Shown piece after piece: positions 45,903 through 59,124 of a stretch of 64,000 nt of DNA. Position 1 is the first letter of the stretch. Every line of letters starts with the position of its first letter. Both the position numbers and the translations under genes were made by a program. This DNA is from Cymbomonas tetramitiformis (lineage: Eukaryota; Chlorophyta; Pyramimonadophyceae; Pyramimonadales; Pyramimonadaceae). The stretch is taken from NCBI GenBank assembly GCA_001247695.2, contig LGRX02034669.1:1-64000 (forward strand), in the 5' to 3' direction. The notes beneath the pieces are model-generated. The model searched no databases. It was given only the letters and a program-made list of their open reading frames with translations, and was not told the origin of the DNA.

Positions 45903-46604
45903 TAATACGCCGGGCATCGTACTTAGTGGTCTCGGTATGTTGAATAGATGCAATCGTACATGTATGTGTAGATAGACCTATCAATTAACTTAGCCGTATA
46001 TCATGTATCATAGCAACAGAGCATGATGACAACCCTGAAGTTGTTAGGAAGATACCTGGAATGTCTTCCGTATGTCTTCCGTGCGCCTTCTGAATGTTTT
46101 CTGCGATTACGCGACTAGTGTACGTGTGGTATGAAGTAGCTATGTGGCCAAATTGCATAATCATTGAATCATCACATATGTGTCGATAACACATGTCAGA
46201 ATGTATTCTGGCCCAGAAGACATTCGGAACATCTTCCGGGTATCTTCCGGGAAGACTGCCCTTTGCATGTCTTCCGGGAAGATGTCTTCCGAAATCCGGA
46301 AGACATTCAGCACATCTTCGGCGCGTCTTCCCCGAAGAGTGTCTTCTGGTTTCCAGAAGACGTTCCACTCAGAAGACGTCTTCTGGAAACCAGAAGACAT
46401 CATTTCTACGAAGACGTCTATAAGACGTTCAGAAGACGTCTTCTAGACGTCTTCTGATTTTCCCAGAATGTAGGGATTGCTAGTTGTTATACTAGGTAAT
46501 AACTTTATTAATAAACTAATATCTTAGTACATGCATTTGCTTTATCATTGAGTTCAGGAGGCACTGTCAGTACGAGTACGCTTACTCTGTGGTAAAATAT
46601 TGCA

Positions 46605-46680
46605 GACTTCACCCCCGACAGGGCTCGAACGCGTTACCTCCGGGATGCAGTCTGCGCCCAGTACCACAGAGCTACATGCA
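46605..46680 (-). other. tRNA-derived remnant (SINE-like head)
   Basis: The minus strand has an A-box-like TAGCTCTGTGGTACTGGG, with a D stem GCTC/GGGC, and a B-box-like CGTTCGAGCCC. The T and acceptor stems do not pair, so it is not a working tRNA. The A-box-like TAGCTCAGTGGG recurs at 49235-49255, suggesting that a tRNA-derived unit was spread with the fold-back element. Confidence 0.4.
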
Positions 46681-47100
46681 TGTTATGATGCTACATTGCC
46701 AAGTTATAAAATACAGTTTTTTTTTAATTTCGTTACAAACGCGAATAATTTTATATCAAGGCCGCTGCGCGGCCATGCATTGTCACGGTGTGAGTCGCAT
46801 GCCTACTGAGCTACATGCATGTCATGATGCTACATTGCCAAGTTATAAAAGACAGTTTTTTTTTTTTAAATTTCGTTACAAACGCGAATAATTTTATATC
46901 AAGGCCGCTGCGCGGCCATGCATTGTCACGGTGTCGCATGCCTACTGAGCTACATGCATGTCATGATGCTACATTGACAAGTTATAAAATATAGGTTTTT
47001 ATTTCGTTACAAACGCGAATATTTTTATATCGAGGCCGAGGCCGCTGCGCGGCCATGCAGTGTCACTGTGTCGCATGTTCGCTTCGCGACCATGCACTAA
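46669..47100. repeat. Tandem repeat of about 140 bp, three copies
   Basis: Units with GAGCTACATGCATGTCATGA, TGCTACATTGCCAAGTTATA, TTTCGTTACAAACGCGAATA and GGCCGCTGCGCGGCCATGCA. The last unit is also the outer part of the fold-back arm. Confidence 0.85.
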
Positions 47101-49265
47101 GTTTATTTTTTTTGCATTTTCAATATCAATATGTCCCACAACAAGTTTTCGGTGTTTTTTTTTATGACGTTCGCGTTTGGGAGTTTTGATGTTTGTTAAG
47201 TGCTGTAACTTTGTAATGGTGTAAATTGGGCGAGGTGTGAATTCTATGCATAAAATATGATATGCAAAGTATCATGTCGAAAAAGTAAAAATTGAAAAAG
47301 TTATGGCTTATTTTCGTTTTCAGATTTTATAACTTTTTTGATGATGACTTTTTTTCAGGCTGAAAACCTGGGGCAGAGGTCTTTGTGGATGATGATAATG
47401 ACGATTTTTGGGTGTGGATGATGGTGATGATCTTTAAGGTGACATAGGATGGCGATGCATGCATCATGCATGACTCGTCGTCAAACGAAAGTGGGACCAG
47501 AAAGATAGCGTTTCTGACAATAACGAATGTGCCACCTCGCAAGATGTTTAGCTTTTGGTAGCCAATGGAAACCGTGGGCCATCGATCGATCGATCCGATG
47601 ATTTGCGATCTAGAATTTGATTGGTTGGGCGGTGAAACGATTCCGCTAGCGTTCGATTTTCAAACATAATGTACACCAGAATTTATTGAACAACCAAGCT
47701 CATTATTTTTGTATTACGGCGGCCAGCAGGACATGCTTTGGACGAATTGAGGGGATAACGTTCGTGCCGATCGCTGAACTTTCCTCACCAGTGTGCGCAC
47801 ATGTTCCTCTTCACTGGTAGCTTCGCATAACGCGTTGGTTGCGAATCTTGCGTGCGTTGGTATGCGCCGGCTGCTGGGATCTTTTGGTGGAGGTGCAGGG
47901 CGCGCTGATTTTTCGCGAACTATGTTGTCAGCTGCTTGGTTATGTTTTTAATTTCCTGTTGCTTTCGTTTGTCACAAGATTCGTTTTTACGGTATCTTAT
48001 GACGGTTATAACAAAAAAAATGGACATGACGTGTCTTAACGTCATAAGATATCGTTTTTTTTCAAGATACCTTTTTGACAATTCCGCGTTATTTGCGTGA
48101 TAATATTCGCTGACATTTCTTTCACTCTGTTCGAAAGAGTCACCGCCTACAATTCCGTACTTCAGATTCGAACCGGTATATTAAACGCTTATATACGTGA
48201 CAGCAGGGTTCCTCTTGCTCGGACACCAATATCAGCTATTCGCACAACAGAAATCATGCAGGTCAAAATAATCATAATGATACTACAAATTTGCAACAGC
48301 GCATATATAGTTCCAATACCGCTTATCAAACTATTCTATCATAACCTGATACTAAACGGGTTCTAAAAGAGCAAATCCCTATCGCATCTCAACAAGCAAA
48401 ATGAACGTGTCCCGAAGGGCATCACGAATTCTCGTGCCACGCAGACCACGCAAACTGCGAGTGCTAAATATCATTTTTTGGGCGAGCAGAAGATCCCGTA
48501 GTACCTGCGAACATTTGCTGAAACTGTCAGCCGGTGGAAAGGAAGCAGCATCGCTGACTGTTTCACATAAGTTGAGAAGAGAAGGAGCATGGCGAAAAGC
48601 CTAAGTGATCTAAATCCTAAATAACTGAAAGTAGCATGGCCAACTAAGACCGAGGAAGATCCCGCCAGGGCAAGCCCCAGACGCGCTGCTACCCGATTAA
48701 GATACACGGCGCTTCCCATTTCAAGATGGACCGCGCTGCTGCCCAGTTCAAAATAAACGATGCAGCAGAATTACCACGACCTTCGTGGCACAAGATGCTA
48801 AGATCGGGCACCAGAAACATGTGGGACGAAACGAATCTTGTGGCAAACGAAAGCAACAGGAAATTAAAAGTTATCAAATCTGAAAACGAAAATAGGCCAT
48901 AACTTTTTCAATTTTTACTTTTTCGACATGATACTTTGCATATCATATTCTATGCATAAAATTCACACCTCACCCAATTTACACCACTTAACACACATCA
49001 AAACTCCCAAACCCACCGCGCGCGAACGTCATAAAAAATACCGAAAACTTGTTGTGGGACATATTGATATTGAAAATGCAAAAAAAAAACCCTTAGTGCA
49101 TGGTCGCGAAGCGACCATGCGACACAGTGACACTGCATGGCCGCGCAGCGACCTCGGCCTCGCTATAAAAATATTCGCGTTTGTAACGAAATAAAAACCT
49201 ATATTTTATAACTTGGCAATGTAGCATCATAACTTGCATGTAGCTCAGTGGGCATGCGACACAGT
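46932..49265. mobile_element. Fold-back element with arms of about 410 bp
   Basis: 46932-47345 is the inverse of 48863-49265 at roughly 90 percent identity (shared TATTTCGTTACAAACGCGAA, CCCACAACAAGTTTTCGGT, GATATGCAAAGTATCATGTC). The loop 47346-48862 holds a second shorter inverted pair (TAATTTCCTGTTGCTTTCGT near 47948 and its inverse near 48845) and one copy of the 30982 motif at 48650. No transposase ORF was recognised. Confidence 0.75.
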
Positions 49266-49636
49266 GAATTTATGTGGATGTTTCGTACATCAATTTATAA
49301 ATTTATAATGATCACCAAGTTATTAGTATATCCAAATTAGAGGACTCCTGGAAATATATATGTCGACAGGTCATGCTACATTTTTTCAAAAAGTTGACAA
49401 CTTGATATCAAGGATTTGACTGTGAATTACCATTTGTACCTCAATACAACCAGCATTTGTGCCTTACTGGCCAGTCACTATGCCATCTTCTATTCACATG
49501 TAGTCCACAATTTATTTTGACTTTGCAGTTGTGAGGAAATAAGTATATACATATCATCACATATACATGAAAGTAAATTGATAAAATAGCAATGTGCATT
49601 TCTAATAATATTGAATATTTATATGAATTAAATTAT

Positions 49637-49641
49637 TTACA
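49637..49641 (-). promoter_or_regulatory. TGTAA poly(A) signal of SAHH
   Basis: Green-algal type polyadenylation signal 52 bases past the SAHH stop, followed by an AT-rich stretch. Bases 49266-49636 contain nothing else I can name. Confidence 0.55.
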
Positions 49642-49692
49642 GGAGTCTGACAACACGATGACAAGCTAATTTTTTGGCACCACTACATGCAT

Positions 49693-51736
<2,044 letters not shown>

Positions 51737-52527
51737 GATGAATGATATTCACGTGAACTGTAGGAATGTTCGGTGTTCAATATTGCAAAAGGATTTTGAG
51801 GTCGAGGTGAGGCTTTTTGTACACTTCACTTGCGTGTTTCCGCCTGTCGTCAACTCGTCATCCTGCCATGCCGCTGCGATTGCGATCGGAGTTTTTCTTC
51901 GCGGCTGGTCCACGTGTGGACGTGTGGACTTCCCTGTCTCAGCGTCTTTCGTATTGGACATATCCCGCTGCGAAAATAACTATTGCCGTTAGATCCACTC
52001 AGTTTTAAGCTCTGTTTTAAGTGTCCGCACGATCGGATCTGCCAGAAATCCATTTCCATCCGCCAGAAATTTCTGGCGGATCTAGCCTTACTCGTATCGG
52101 AGACATGTGCCCTCCGCCCAGTTGGGTTCAGCTAGTCGCATGACGCATGGAACAAAGATAGTGTGTACAGTGTCATATTGGGCTGACACGTGAATATGAC
52201 GTGTTTCCAAAAGAGTATTATCCGCTAGATATATTTGATGATTTTATTCTCAACGAACGAAAGTCGTACAACGAATTTACACCGTGGCAAGTGCTTTGAG
52301 ATCGTCTTAATGAAGCTTGCACAGTCACGAGTTTTCAGGGAAAGTTCGCGAACTTTGGCCAATAGGCGTTTCCAGCGGCGCTTGCTCATGGTAATGAGAC
52401 GTTACGTCAGTGACGTGTGGGTGACTTGGAAGTGACGTAGGCAGTGACGTACTGACGTAGTTAGTAACGGAGGTACTGAGACGCGTCTTGGAGGTTGGAG
52501 CTTGCCAGAAATTCAATTCTCTTGTAG
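51737..52527. other. SAHH upstream region, no gene seen
   Basis: Probable 5' UTR and promoter of SAHH. There is a small inverted repeat around ATTTCTGGCGGAT (52040-52085, GATCTGCCAGAAATCC and CCGCCAGAAATTTCTGGCGGA) and a run of TGACGT(A/G) motifs at 52405-52460. No ORF with support. Confidence 0.4.
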
Positions 52528-52661
52528 CTCTATGACGTGCAACCCCCCAGCTGGGGGGGGTGACCCAGTCCTCACCCCCCCGAGCATCATCACAAATCGT
52601 GGAGGTTAATAGGGTATAGGGCGGGGTACAGGGGGCCGGTCTACAGGGGGCCGGTCTACAG

Positions 52662-53771
52662 CAAGGCTCTATATCGATATTTCCGATAACCGATACTATC
52701 GATACGTATCGTATTTATCGCCGATTATCGGATTGCAATGTCTAACTATCGATTGTGCAGGTTTTGGTGTTCCCGTATTTAATTTATAACAAATTACATA
52801 TAAATGTCCAAGTAATCGATTATTTCAAGGCATGGTATCGATATTCAATAGTTTCGATACTATCGATATTTCGATTAATTTTTATTTATTGATATGAATT
52901 TGGTACATATCGAAATATTGAATATTGATCGATACCCTTGGACTACTTATTCATATTGATCGAATACCCCTTGGGGACTTATTCATATCGATTGATACCT
53001 CCAGGTCACTTATTCATATCGATCGATCATACGAAATTAAAGTACCGCGATTGGCCATATCGATTAATCGATATGAGTATCGATTAATCGATCTTAGATT
53101 ACCCAAATATTGGATTCATGTTGGTCGAACACCCATATTCAGATCCTGGTATACGTACCTCCTAGCGTCATAGGGGGGCCATAATATATGAGCCGCAACC
53201 GCACCGTCACATCAAGTTCCATCCAGCAGGCAGGTGTGGAGCGCGCCTTCTCTAAGGTGGGGGCCATACATTCTGACTTAAGGAAAGGCCTTACAGAAGG
53301 CACAATTGAGCATTCCATGATAGCATGCCTTAACACACTGTAGAGTTCTAGATAGCATTGTATGGTCTAATTCATTATTATTTTTTCACTGCCTTGTGTA
53401 TTTGCTTGCAATGTTGTGTGCACTCAGGTCATATTGATATATCAATATATCGATACGTGGAAAAAAATGTGCACTTATTCATATTGATTGATATCAACAT
53501 TGAACTTATTCATATCGATTGATGTTGGCATCGCGCTTATTCATATCGATTGATATGCACACAGTACTTATTCATATCGATTGATATTCACACAGTACTT
53601 ATTCATATCGATCGATACTCATTCGAAACTTATCGAAAACTATCGATACGGTCGAAAAGTTTCGATACCATGCCTTGGATTATTTATCGATTGTGCCGAT
53701 TATCGATACCGTTTTTCGGATATCGGATTGTATCGATACCGAAAAACCAAACCGATATAGAGCCCGCCCTG
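52662..53771 (+). mobile_element. hAT transposon remnant (1,110 bp) with 8-bp target duplication
   Basis: Flanked by GTCTACAG at 52654-52661 and 53772-53779. Ends CA-AGGCTCTATATCG and, inverted, CAGGGCGGGCTCTATATCGG. The interior is full of ATCGAT/TATCGATA repeats (TTATTCATATCGATTGATA about ten times), likely transposase-binding or drifted subterminal repeats. It contains the end of a hAT transposase. Confidence 0.85.
53190..53343 (+). pseudogene. hAT transposase C-terminal dimerisation fragment
   Basis: The + strand reads GVERAFSKVGAIHSDLRKGL and then TEGTIEHSMIACLNTL before the TAG at about 53341. The ERAFS-x-(A/G)-x6-R-x2-L pattern is the hAT C-terminal domain. Everything upstream is missing, so this is a dead, internally deleted element. 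Confidence 0.7.
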
Positions 53772-54017
53772 GTCTACAGGGGGCATCAGGGCCTTGCGGG
53801 GGTGGCATGGTGGGAGCAAGTGGGAGTGAAATGGTAATGGCTTGAGGTACGATATGCCCCTACCCTACGATGTGGAGGTGCGGGGTGCATGCAGGGGGGG
53901 GGCACTGGGGGATGAACATATGGGTTGTTGACCCAGTGCCTTGACTGCACGCGTGAGACGCGGGGGAGGTAGAGGAAAATTCTGGAAATATGGCACGTCA
54001 TAGAGTACTGGAATATC

Positions 54018-54036
54018 CTACATCCGGGTTTTTTCG
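54018..54036. repeat. Inverted repeat end, left (pair with 60876-60894)
   Basis: CTACATCCGGGTTTTTTCGA is the inverse of TCGAAAAACCCGGATGTAG 6.8 kb away (one T difference in run length). 54040-54420 is AT-rich with repeated TATGTAAAT and AAATATGCACCC-type words. A GAGTGCTACTGTCTCGA direct repeat lies at 54475 and 54533. No gene seen to 55440. Confidence 0.5.
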
Positions 54037-55549
54037 ACCCGCATAGTCTACGTCGATTTTCGGGTTTTAGACAGCTGCTGTAAATATGCGCACTATCACT
54101 CCGGGTTATGTAAATTTACAACAAAATATAGCTTATGTAAATTTGCCACATTTAAGATACATTCGGTATGTATGCGGGAAATATGCACCCCCTGCATATT
54201 TTCAAGAAATATGCACCCTCCGCAATCATGCACACTATCACTCCAGGTTCTGTAAGTATGCAGCATATCACATATTGTGTAAGTATGCTGCATATTTGTG
54301 GATCCGACATACCTGCGAAAAATTAACATATTCCGAAGGTATGCCGCATATATGCAGGTCCAACATATCTACGGGTATTAGGCATCGCGTACATATATGT
54401 AATATACTTATATTACATATGTACCACTCGTGTGCTTCCCATATACAAGGATGCGGACAGAAGCATCTACAACTGAGTGCTACTGTCTCGACAAAACAGT
54501 AACATTCAGCAGTAGATATATTGCACGGCTGAGTGCTACTGTCTCGATGCGTGGCCCCAAGGTTATGCCGAAATTCTGCGGCAAGATCGAAACATGCTCG
54601 GATATGATCGAAGCGCGTCGCCAAACAGTATTCGAATGCTCGGAAATATTGAAAGGCAAGAGACACGTTGTTAAAACATGATCAAATGCTACATATCTAA
54701 GATTCTATTACAGTCTATTACGGTCATATCACTATTACAGTCTATCACTGTTACTATCACATACACAAACAAGGTCACAGGCACGGCTAATCTAAATTTG
54801 CTACAGCAACTCCGAATCTTGGCTCTCCTCTGCTCAGGAAACGTGAAACTTGCACCTGCGAAAAAGACAACTGCACTCAGCATACGGAAGTCATATTTCA
54901 CAAAATTCACCTTCGGCGCACTGCGCCGAAGGTGGTGATGTGGAAACATCACGATGAAAAAGGAAATGTACGAGCCTGGCAAAACGCTGTGAGCATGGGA
55001 ACTTTTAAGGAAAAAGAAAACTCACCTGTGTCGTTCCACGTTCGATGATTGCTTCTGCAGGGAGACCTCTGACGTGTCTAAGCCTGCACACGTGAGAAAC
55101 GCTGAAATTAGGCAGTGAGTCACAGAAAACAAACAGCGAGGATAGTGTGATCGGACTAGCTCTTGCGAGAGATTTTTGTCCAAGGAAGGAGAAGCACCCG
55201 CAAAAAGAAGAGCACCCGCCTTACCAACTTCAAAATTGGAACCGCGCGCGCAAACTACTTTCTCGCGAGTTCCAGCGAACCAAACCTGTAACATACACAA
55301 GACGTATGAGCGTGTTCTAAAATTTCAAAAAGTATCCGAAAAAGCACGCAAACGAAAAGAAGACTGACGGCTGACAAAACCCGCTGCTGGGCGCACGTTC
55401 GTCAGCCGCCAGTCTCCTTTAACTCAACGGCAATCCAAAATTCTTATGAGCATTCGAACTCTTTCTCATGAATTCAGGTGCGCGAGTCAACTCGTCATCC
55501 GTCAGGCTGTCAGCGACGCGACGCGCGGAGCGGAGCTACAAGTACGCGT

Positions 55550-55620
55550 CGCGTCGCGTCGTGGCAAGTTATGTCATGTCGTGTCATGTCATGTCATGTC
55601 ATCACATTTTCATGTCGATG
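55550..55620. repeat. Short simple repeat
   Basis: GTCGCGTCGCGTCGTGG followed by about six GTCAT/GTCATGTC units. The rest of 55440-56010 shows nothing else except CCCTAAAAGGG-type palindromes at 55790-55815. Confidence 0.6.
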
Positions 55621-56013
55621 TCGCTGCGGCGCTAGCGCTATGAAGACCATCTGACCGCAAAGCACTTGCGGGAGTAGGCACCGTGAACTATGACACACAG
55701 TATTGTAGTCAGGTGATAGGTGATAGCTGATGACCCGACAGCGGGTGTCAGTGTCCTAGGTGACACTGTATACTGTCCAGAACTGTCCCCGGGCCCTTTT
55801 AGGCCCTAAAAGGGCCCACTCGGTCGGCAAGAAACCAGGAAAAAATAGCAAGGTACACGCACAATAAAATTGTTCCTCCCTACGGCCATTGACACCGCAT
55901 TATCCATTTAGGGAGCGTAATTACACGCCGATATTTAGGATTTTAGGCTTTAAACCCTAAACACACTCGTTCGCACGTCGTCACCGACGCCGCCAACCGC
56001 CGTATTTGGGCGT

Positions 56014-56350
56014 ATCTTTCGCAACACTTATCCATTCGTGTTATGTCCGGAGGTACTATCTCAGCCTATCAGACCTGACATTTTCAAATATTAAACGCAA
56101 GAATCAGGTCAGTTTGGGTTCGCAATTGCAATCATCCGCTAAGCGGTTCGCTAGCGCGCGACGCGACAATGCGCGGAGCATACCGCATTTCGGGGCGTAA
56201 CTTTCGCAACACTTAGCCATTCGTGTTATGACCGGAGGTACCATCTGAGTTCATCGGAAATAACAGTTCCGAATAATAAATAGACGAATCCGGTCAGTTT
56301 GGGTGCGTAGTTATAATCATCTGCTGAGCGGTTCGATAGCGCACGGACGC
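56014..56350. repeat. Satellite S1, about 190 bp, two copies
   Basis: Units share TTTCGCAACACTTA-CCATTCG, TGTTATG-CCGGAGGTAC, CGGTCAGTTTGGGT and GCGGTTCG-TAGCGC. Confidence 0.8.
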
Positions 56351-56356
56351 TCGGTA

Positions 56357-56790
56357 AGAAATGGGTATCAGATTTTGGGTTTTCCTTATCCTATCACAAC
56401 AAACAATATATCGTTGTGTTCGTCTATAAAAGCCCTATGTGTGTGCCGAGTTTCAGCCGGAAAGAACTCGTGACTCCAAAGTTAGCCACAGTCAAGAAAC
56501 CCTATTATTTACAGTTAGTATATAGCCACAAGAAATGGGTATCAGATTTTGGGTTTTACTTATCCTATCACAACAAACAATATATCGTCGTGTTCGTCTA
56601 TGAAAGCCCTATATGTGTGCCGAGTTTCAGCCAGAAAGACCTCGTCTCCTCGTGACTCCAAATTTAGCCACGGTCAAGAAACCCTATTATTTACGGTTAG
56701 TATATAGCCACAAGAAATGGGTATCAGATTTTGGGTTTTACTTATCTTATCACGACAAACAATATATCGTTGTGTTCATATGTTGGGTGC
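56357..56790. repeat. Satellite S2, about 167 bp, two and a half copies
   Basis: Units share AAGAAATGGGTATCAGATTT, AACAATATATCGT and GTCAAGAAACCCTATTATTT. Short ORFs (KKWVSDFGFYLSYH) arise from the repeat and have no other support. Confidence 0.85.
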
Positions 56791-57262
56791 AATTTCACCC
56801 TTAAAGGTGGAGTACATGAAAAGTTAGTCCCCTATTGATAACGGTATCACGGGCGCACTAGAAAATTATTTCAGTTTCGGATGAAACGTGACCGGAATCA
56901 TGCGTTCGATATGCCAATATGTTCGTATATATAAGCTCATGTGTTGGGTGCAATTTCACCCTCAAAGGCGGAGTACATCAAAAGTTAGTCCCCTATTGGT
57001 AACCCTATCGGCATCGCGGGCGCACTAGAAAATAATTTCAGTTTCGGATGAAACGTGACCGGAATCATGCGCTCGATATGCCAATATGTTCGTATATATA
57101 AGCTCATGTGTTGGGTGCAATTTCACCCTCAAAGGCGGAGTATATCAAAAGTTAGTCCCCTATTGATAACCCTATCGGTATCACGGGCGCGCTAGAAAAT
57201 AATCTCAGTTCCGGATGAAACGTGACCGGAATCATGCGCTCGATATGCCAATATGTTCGTAT
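56785..57262. repeat. Satellite S3, about 165 bp, three copies
   Basis: Units share GGGTGCAATTTCACCCT, AAAGTTAGTCCCCTATTG, GGATGAAACGTGACCGGAAT and CGATATGCCAATATGTTCGT. Directly adjoins S2 at TATGTTGGGTGCAAT. Confidence 0.9.
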
Positions 57263-57584
57263 ATAATCAAAGTTCAACTGTGGCCCAAGCTCAACAATAA
57301 ACAAGGTTTTAATGAATAAATGCTAATGCAGACACAAACATGCCAACCAATAAATAAGGTTTAAATAATTAAATGCACTCGCGCATGCAAACATACCCGT
57401 CAATAAACAAGTTTGGAATCACAAAGGCACATATAATCCAAAATTTAAAGACTTATTGACACAAAAAAAAACACAAATAGTCACTAATTGGAAGCACTGT
57501 ATACAAATTAAAAACATTATGCTCAAATAGCTTCAAGGATAAATATGAAAGGACTTAACTAATACCGTCACTTATATTAACTTA

Positions 57585-57695
57585 TATACATCATTCACTC
57601 AGTGATGGGTGCCGATACATTATTCACTCATTGATTGGTGCGCATACATTATTCACTCGGTGACAGGTACTGATACATTATTCACACTGTGATCT
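57585..57695. repeat. Tandem repeat of about 35 bp, three copies
   Basis: ATACATTATTCACTC-TGAT-GGTGC type units. Confidence 0.75.
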
Positions 57696-57934
57696 TACCA
57701 CATATCTCAAAGAGGAGGTCTAGTACTTCCACCACGAATCGCAAGCAAACTTCGGTACCCCCAGACCTACAAGGCACATCCCTCGTTAGGATACACTTGC
57801 AACAAGATGCTCGACAGTGAAAGCGTACAACCTTGAGTTAAAGATCAAGTTTGGCTCCTTAAATTCACTATCCCGAGGGAGCGCCAGCACGAGTGTTTTT
57901 CACGAAACAATTTTCCTTACAACAACATAGTTTT

Positions 57935-58135
57935 CAGCCGGCTCCTTAGCTTCGAGTCGCAAGAGAGCGCTCTCCTACTAAGCAAGGGGCTCTAACTCTT
58001 ATAGGATCCCGAAGGGCGCCACAACTCAACCAAGTGGTTTTTGCTAGGCTCCTTAGCTTCGGGTCCCAAGAGAGCGCTCTCCTGCAAGGTAGGGGGCTCT
58101 AGCTCTTGCTTCCCGAAGGGCGCCACGGCTAGGCA
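57935..58135. repeat. Tandem duplication of about 100 bp
   Basis: GGCTCCTTAGCTTCG-GTC-CAAGAGAGCGCTCTCCT, GGGGCTCTA-CTCTT and CCCGAAGGGCGCCAC occur twice. Each unit contains the perfect palindrome AGAGAGCGCTCTCT-like core and CCCGAAGGG... Confidence 0.8.
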
Positions 58136-58244
58136 TTGGAACCGTGTAAGGAAGCATATTGTTTCATGAAAAAAAACGCTTTCAAGAAAATCGATACTCG
58201 TATGCATGCCTAGATCAAGAATAACAAATCTTGAACCCTGTAGC

Positions 58245-58392
58245 TCGTAATCAGGCGGTGGATGCTATGACCCGGCCGCTTGCCAGTGGACTCAGGCGGT
58301 GGATGCTCTGACCCGGCCGCTTGCCAGTGGTCTCAGGCGGTGGATGCTCCGACCCGGCCGCTTGCCAGTGGTCTCAGGCGGTGGATGCTCAG
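58245..58392. repeat. Minisatellite of about 44 bp
   Basis: Three to four units of CAGGCGGTGGATGCTCTGAC plus CCGGCCGCTTGCCAGTGG. The core ACCCGGCCGCTTGCC recurs at 58780-58797, after the following array. Confidence 0.85.
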
Positions 58393-58782
58393 CTCTCAGA
58401 CACAAAATGCTCTGGCTGTCCAACTCTCAGACACAAATGCTCTGACTGGTGCACCCTGTCCAGTTCTCAGACATAAAATGCTCTGCCTGGTGCACCCTGT
58501 TCAGCTCTCAGACACAAAATGCTCTGCCTGGTGCACCCTGTCCAGCTCTCAGACACAAAATGTGACTGGTGCACCCTGTCCAGCTCTCAGACACAAAATG
58601 CCCTGGTCCAGCTCTCAGACACAAAATGCTCTGACTGGTGCACCCTGTCCAGCTCTCAGACACAAAATGCTCTGACTGGTGCACCCTGTCCAGCTCTCAC
58701 ACACAAAATGCTCTAACTGGTGCACCCTGTCCAGCTCTCAGACACAAAATGCTCTGACTGGTGCACCCTGTTCAGCTCTGAC
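58388..58782. repeat. Minisatellite of about 41 bp
   Basis: About ten units of CAGCTCTCAGACACAAAATG plus CTCTGACTGGTGCACCCTGTC with internal deletions. False ORFs run through it. Confidence 0.9.
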
Positions 58783-59124
58783 CCGGCCGCTTGCCTCTCA
58801 TTAGCATACAACAATTGGCACTAAAACTTAGTATTCAACTTGGATAATTTGGGTGGTGACTTACTGGGAGAAACATACCTTGAGTGTGTGGCATCTCAGG
58901 TCCCAACTGAGATCTCCGAACTTAGTCCGGCGCTCTTGGATTTGAGCTAATGCCACTAAAGTTTCATCTTAATTTAATCTATTGGACCTTACATACCTGG
59001 TATTGTTCACCACAATAAAAAACAAAGCCGATCTTACACGCAAACACAAACGGAAAATGTGGCAAAGTCATGGTCACTACCTTCAGCGAAGGATATTTGT
59101 CATACCTTAGGGAAAGTCGAGTTA

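Larger units (their letters stand above)
41728..46475. mobile_element. CACTA-like DNA transposon (4.75 kb)
   Basis: Ends CCCTACATTCTGGGAAAA and its inverse, flanked by ATT at 41725-41727 and 46476-46478 (3-bp target duplication, as in CACTA/EnSpm). Dense subterminal repeats of CCAGAAGACGTCTTCTGG type in both orientations fill 41740-42200 and 46050-46470, with another patch at 44060-44225. The interior has a DUF4216-like ORF on the + strand (45141-45902). The termini are not CACTA, so the superfamily rests on target-site length, subterminal repeats and the ORF. Confidence 0.7.
52528..54000. repeat. GC-rich dispersed repeat R2, copy 1 (interrupted by hAT element)
   Basis: 52583-52661 and 53772-53935 together match 63786-64000 (ATCATCACAAATCGTGGAGG, GGGTATAGGGCGGGGTACAG, GGGAGTGAAATGGTAATGGC, GGGGGATG-ACATATGGGTTG). 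The preceding ATGACGTGCAACCCCC also occurs before both copies (52530, 63605). Confidence 0.85.

Noticed and set aside
46605..46680. Functional tRNA
   Set aside because: A and B boxes are recognisable, but the acceptor and T stems do not pair; kept only as a tRNA-derived remnant.
58280..58716. ORFs with SSQTQNALTGAPCP repeats
   Set aside because: Derived from the 41-bp minisatellite; no other coding evidence.
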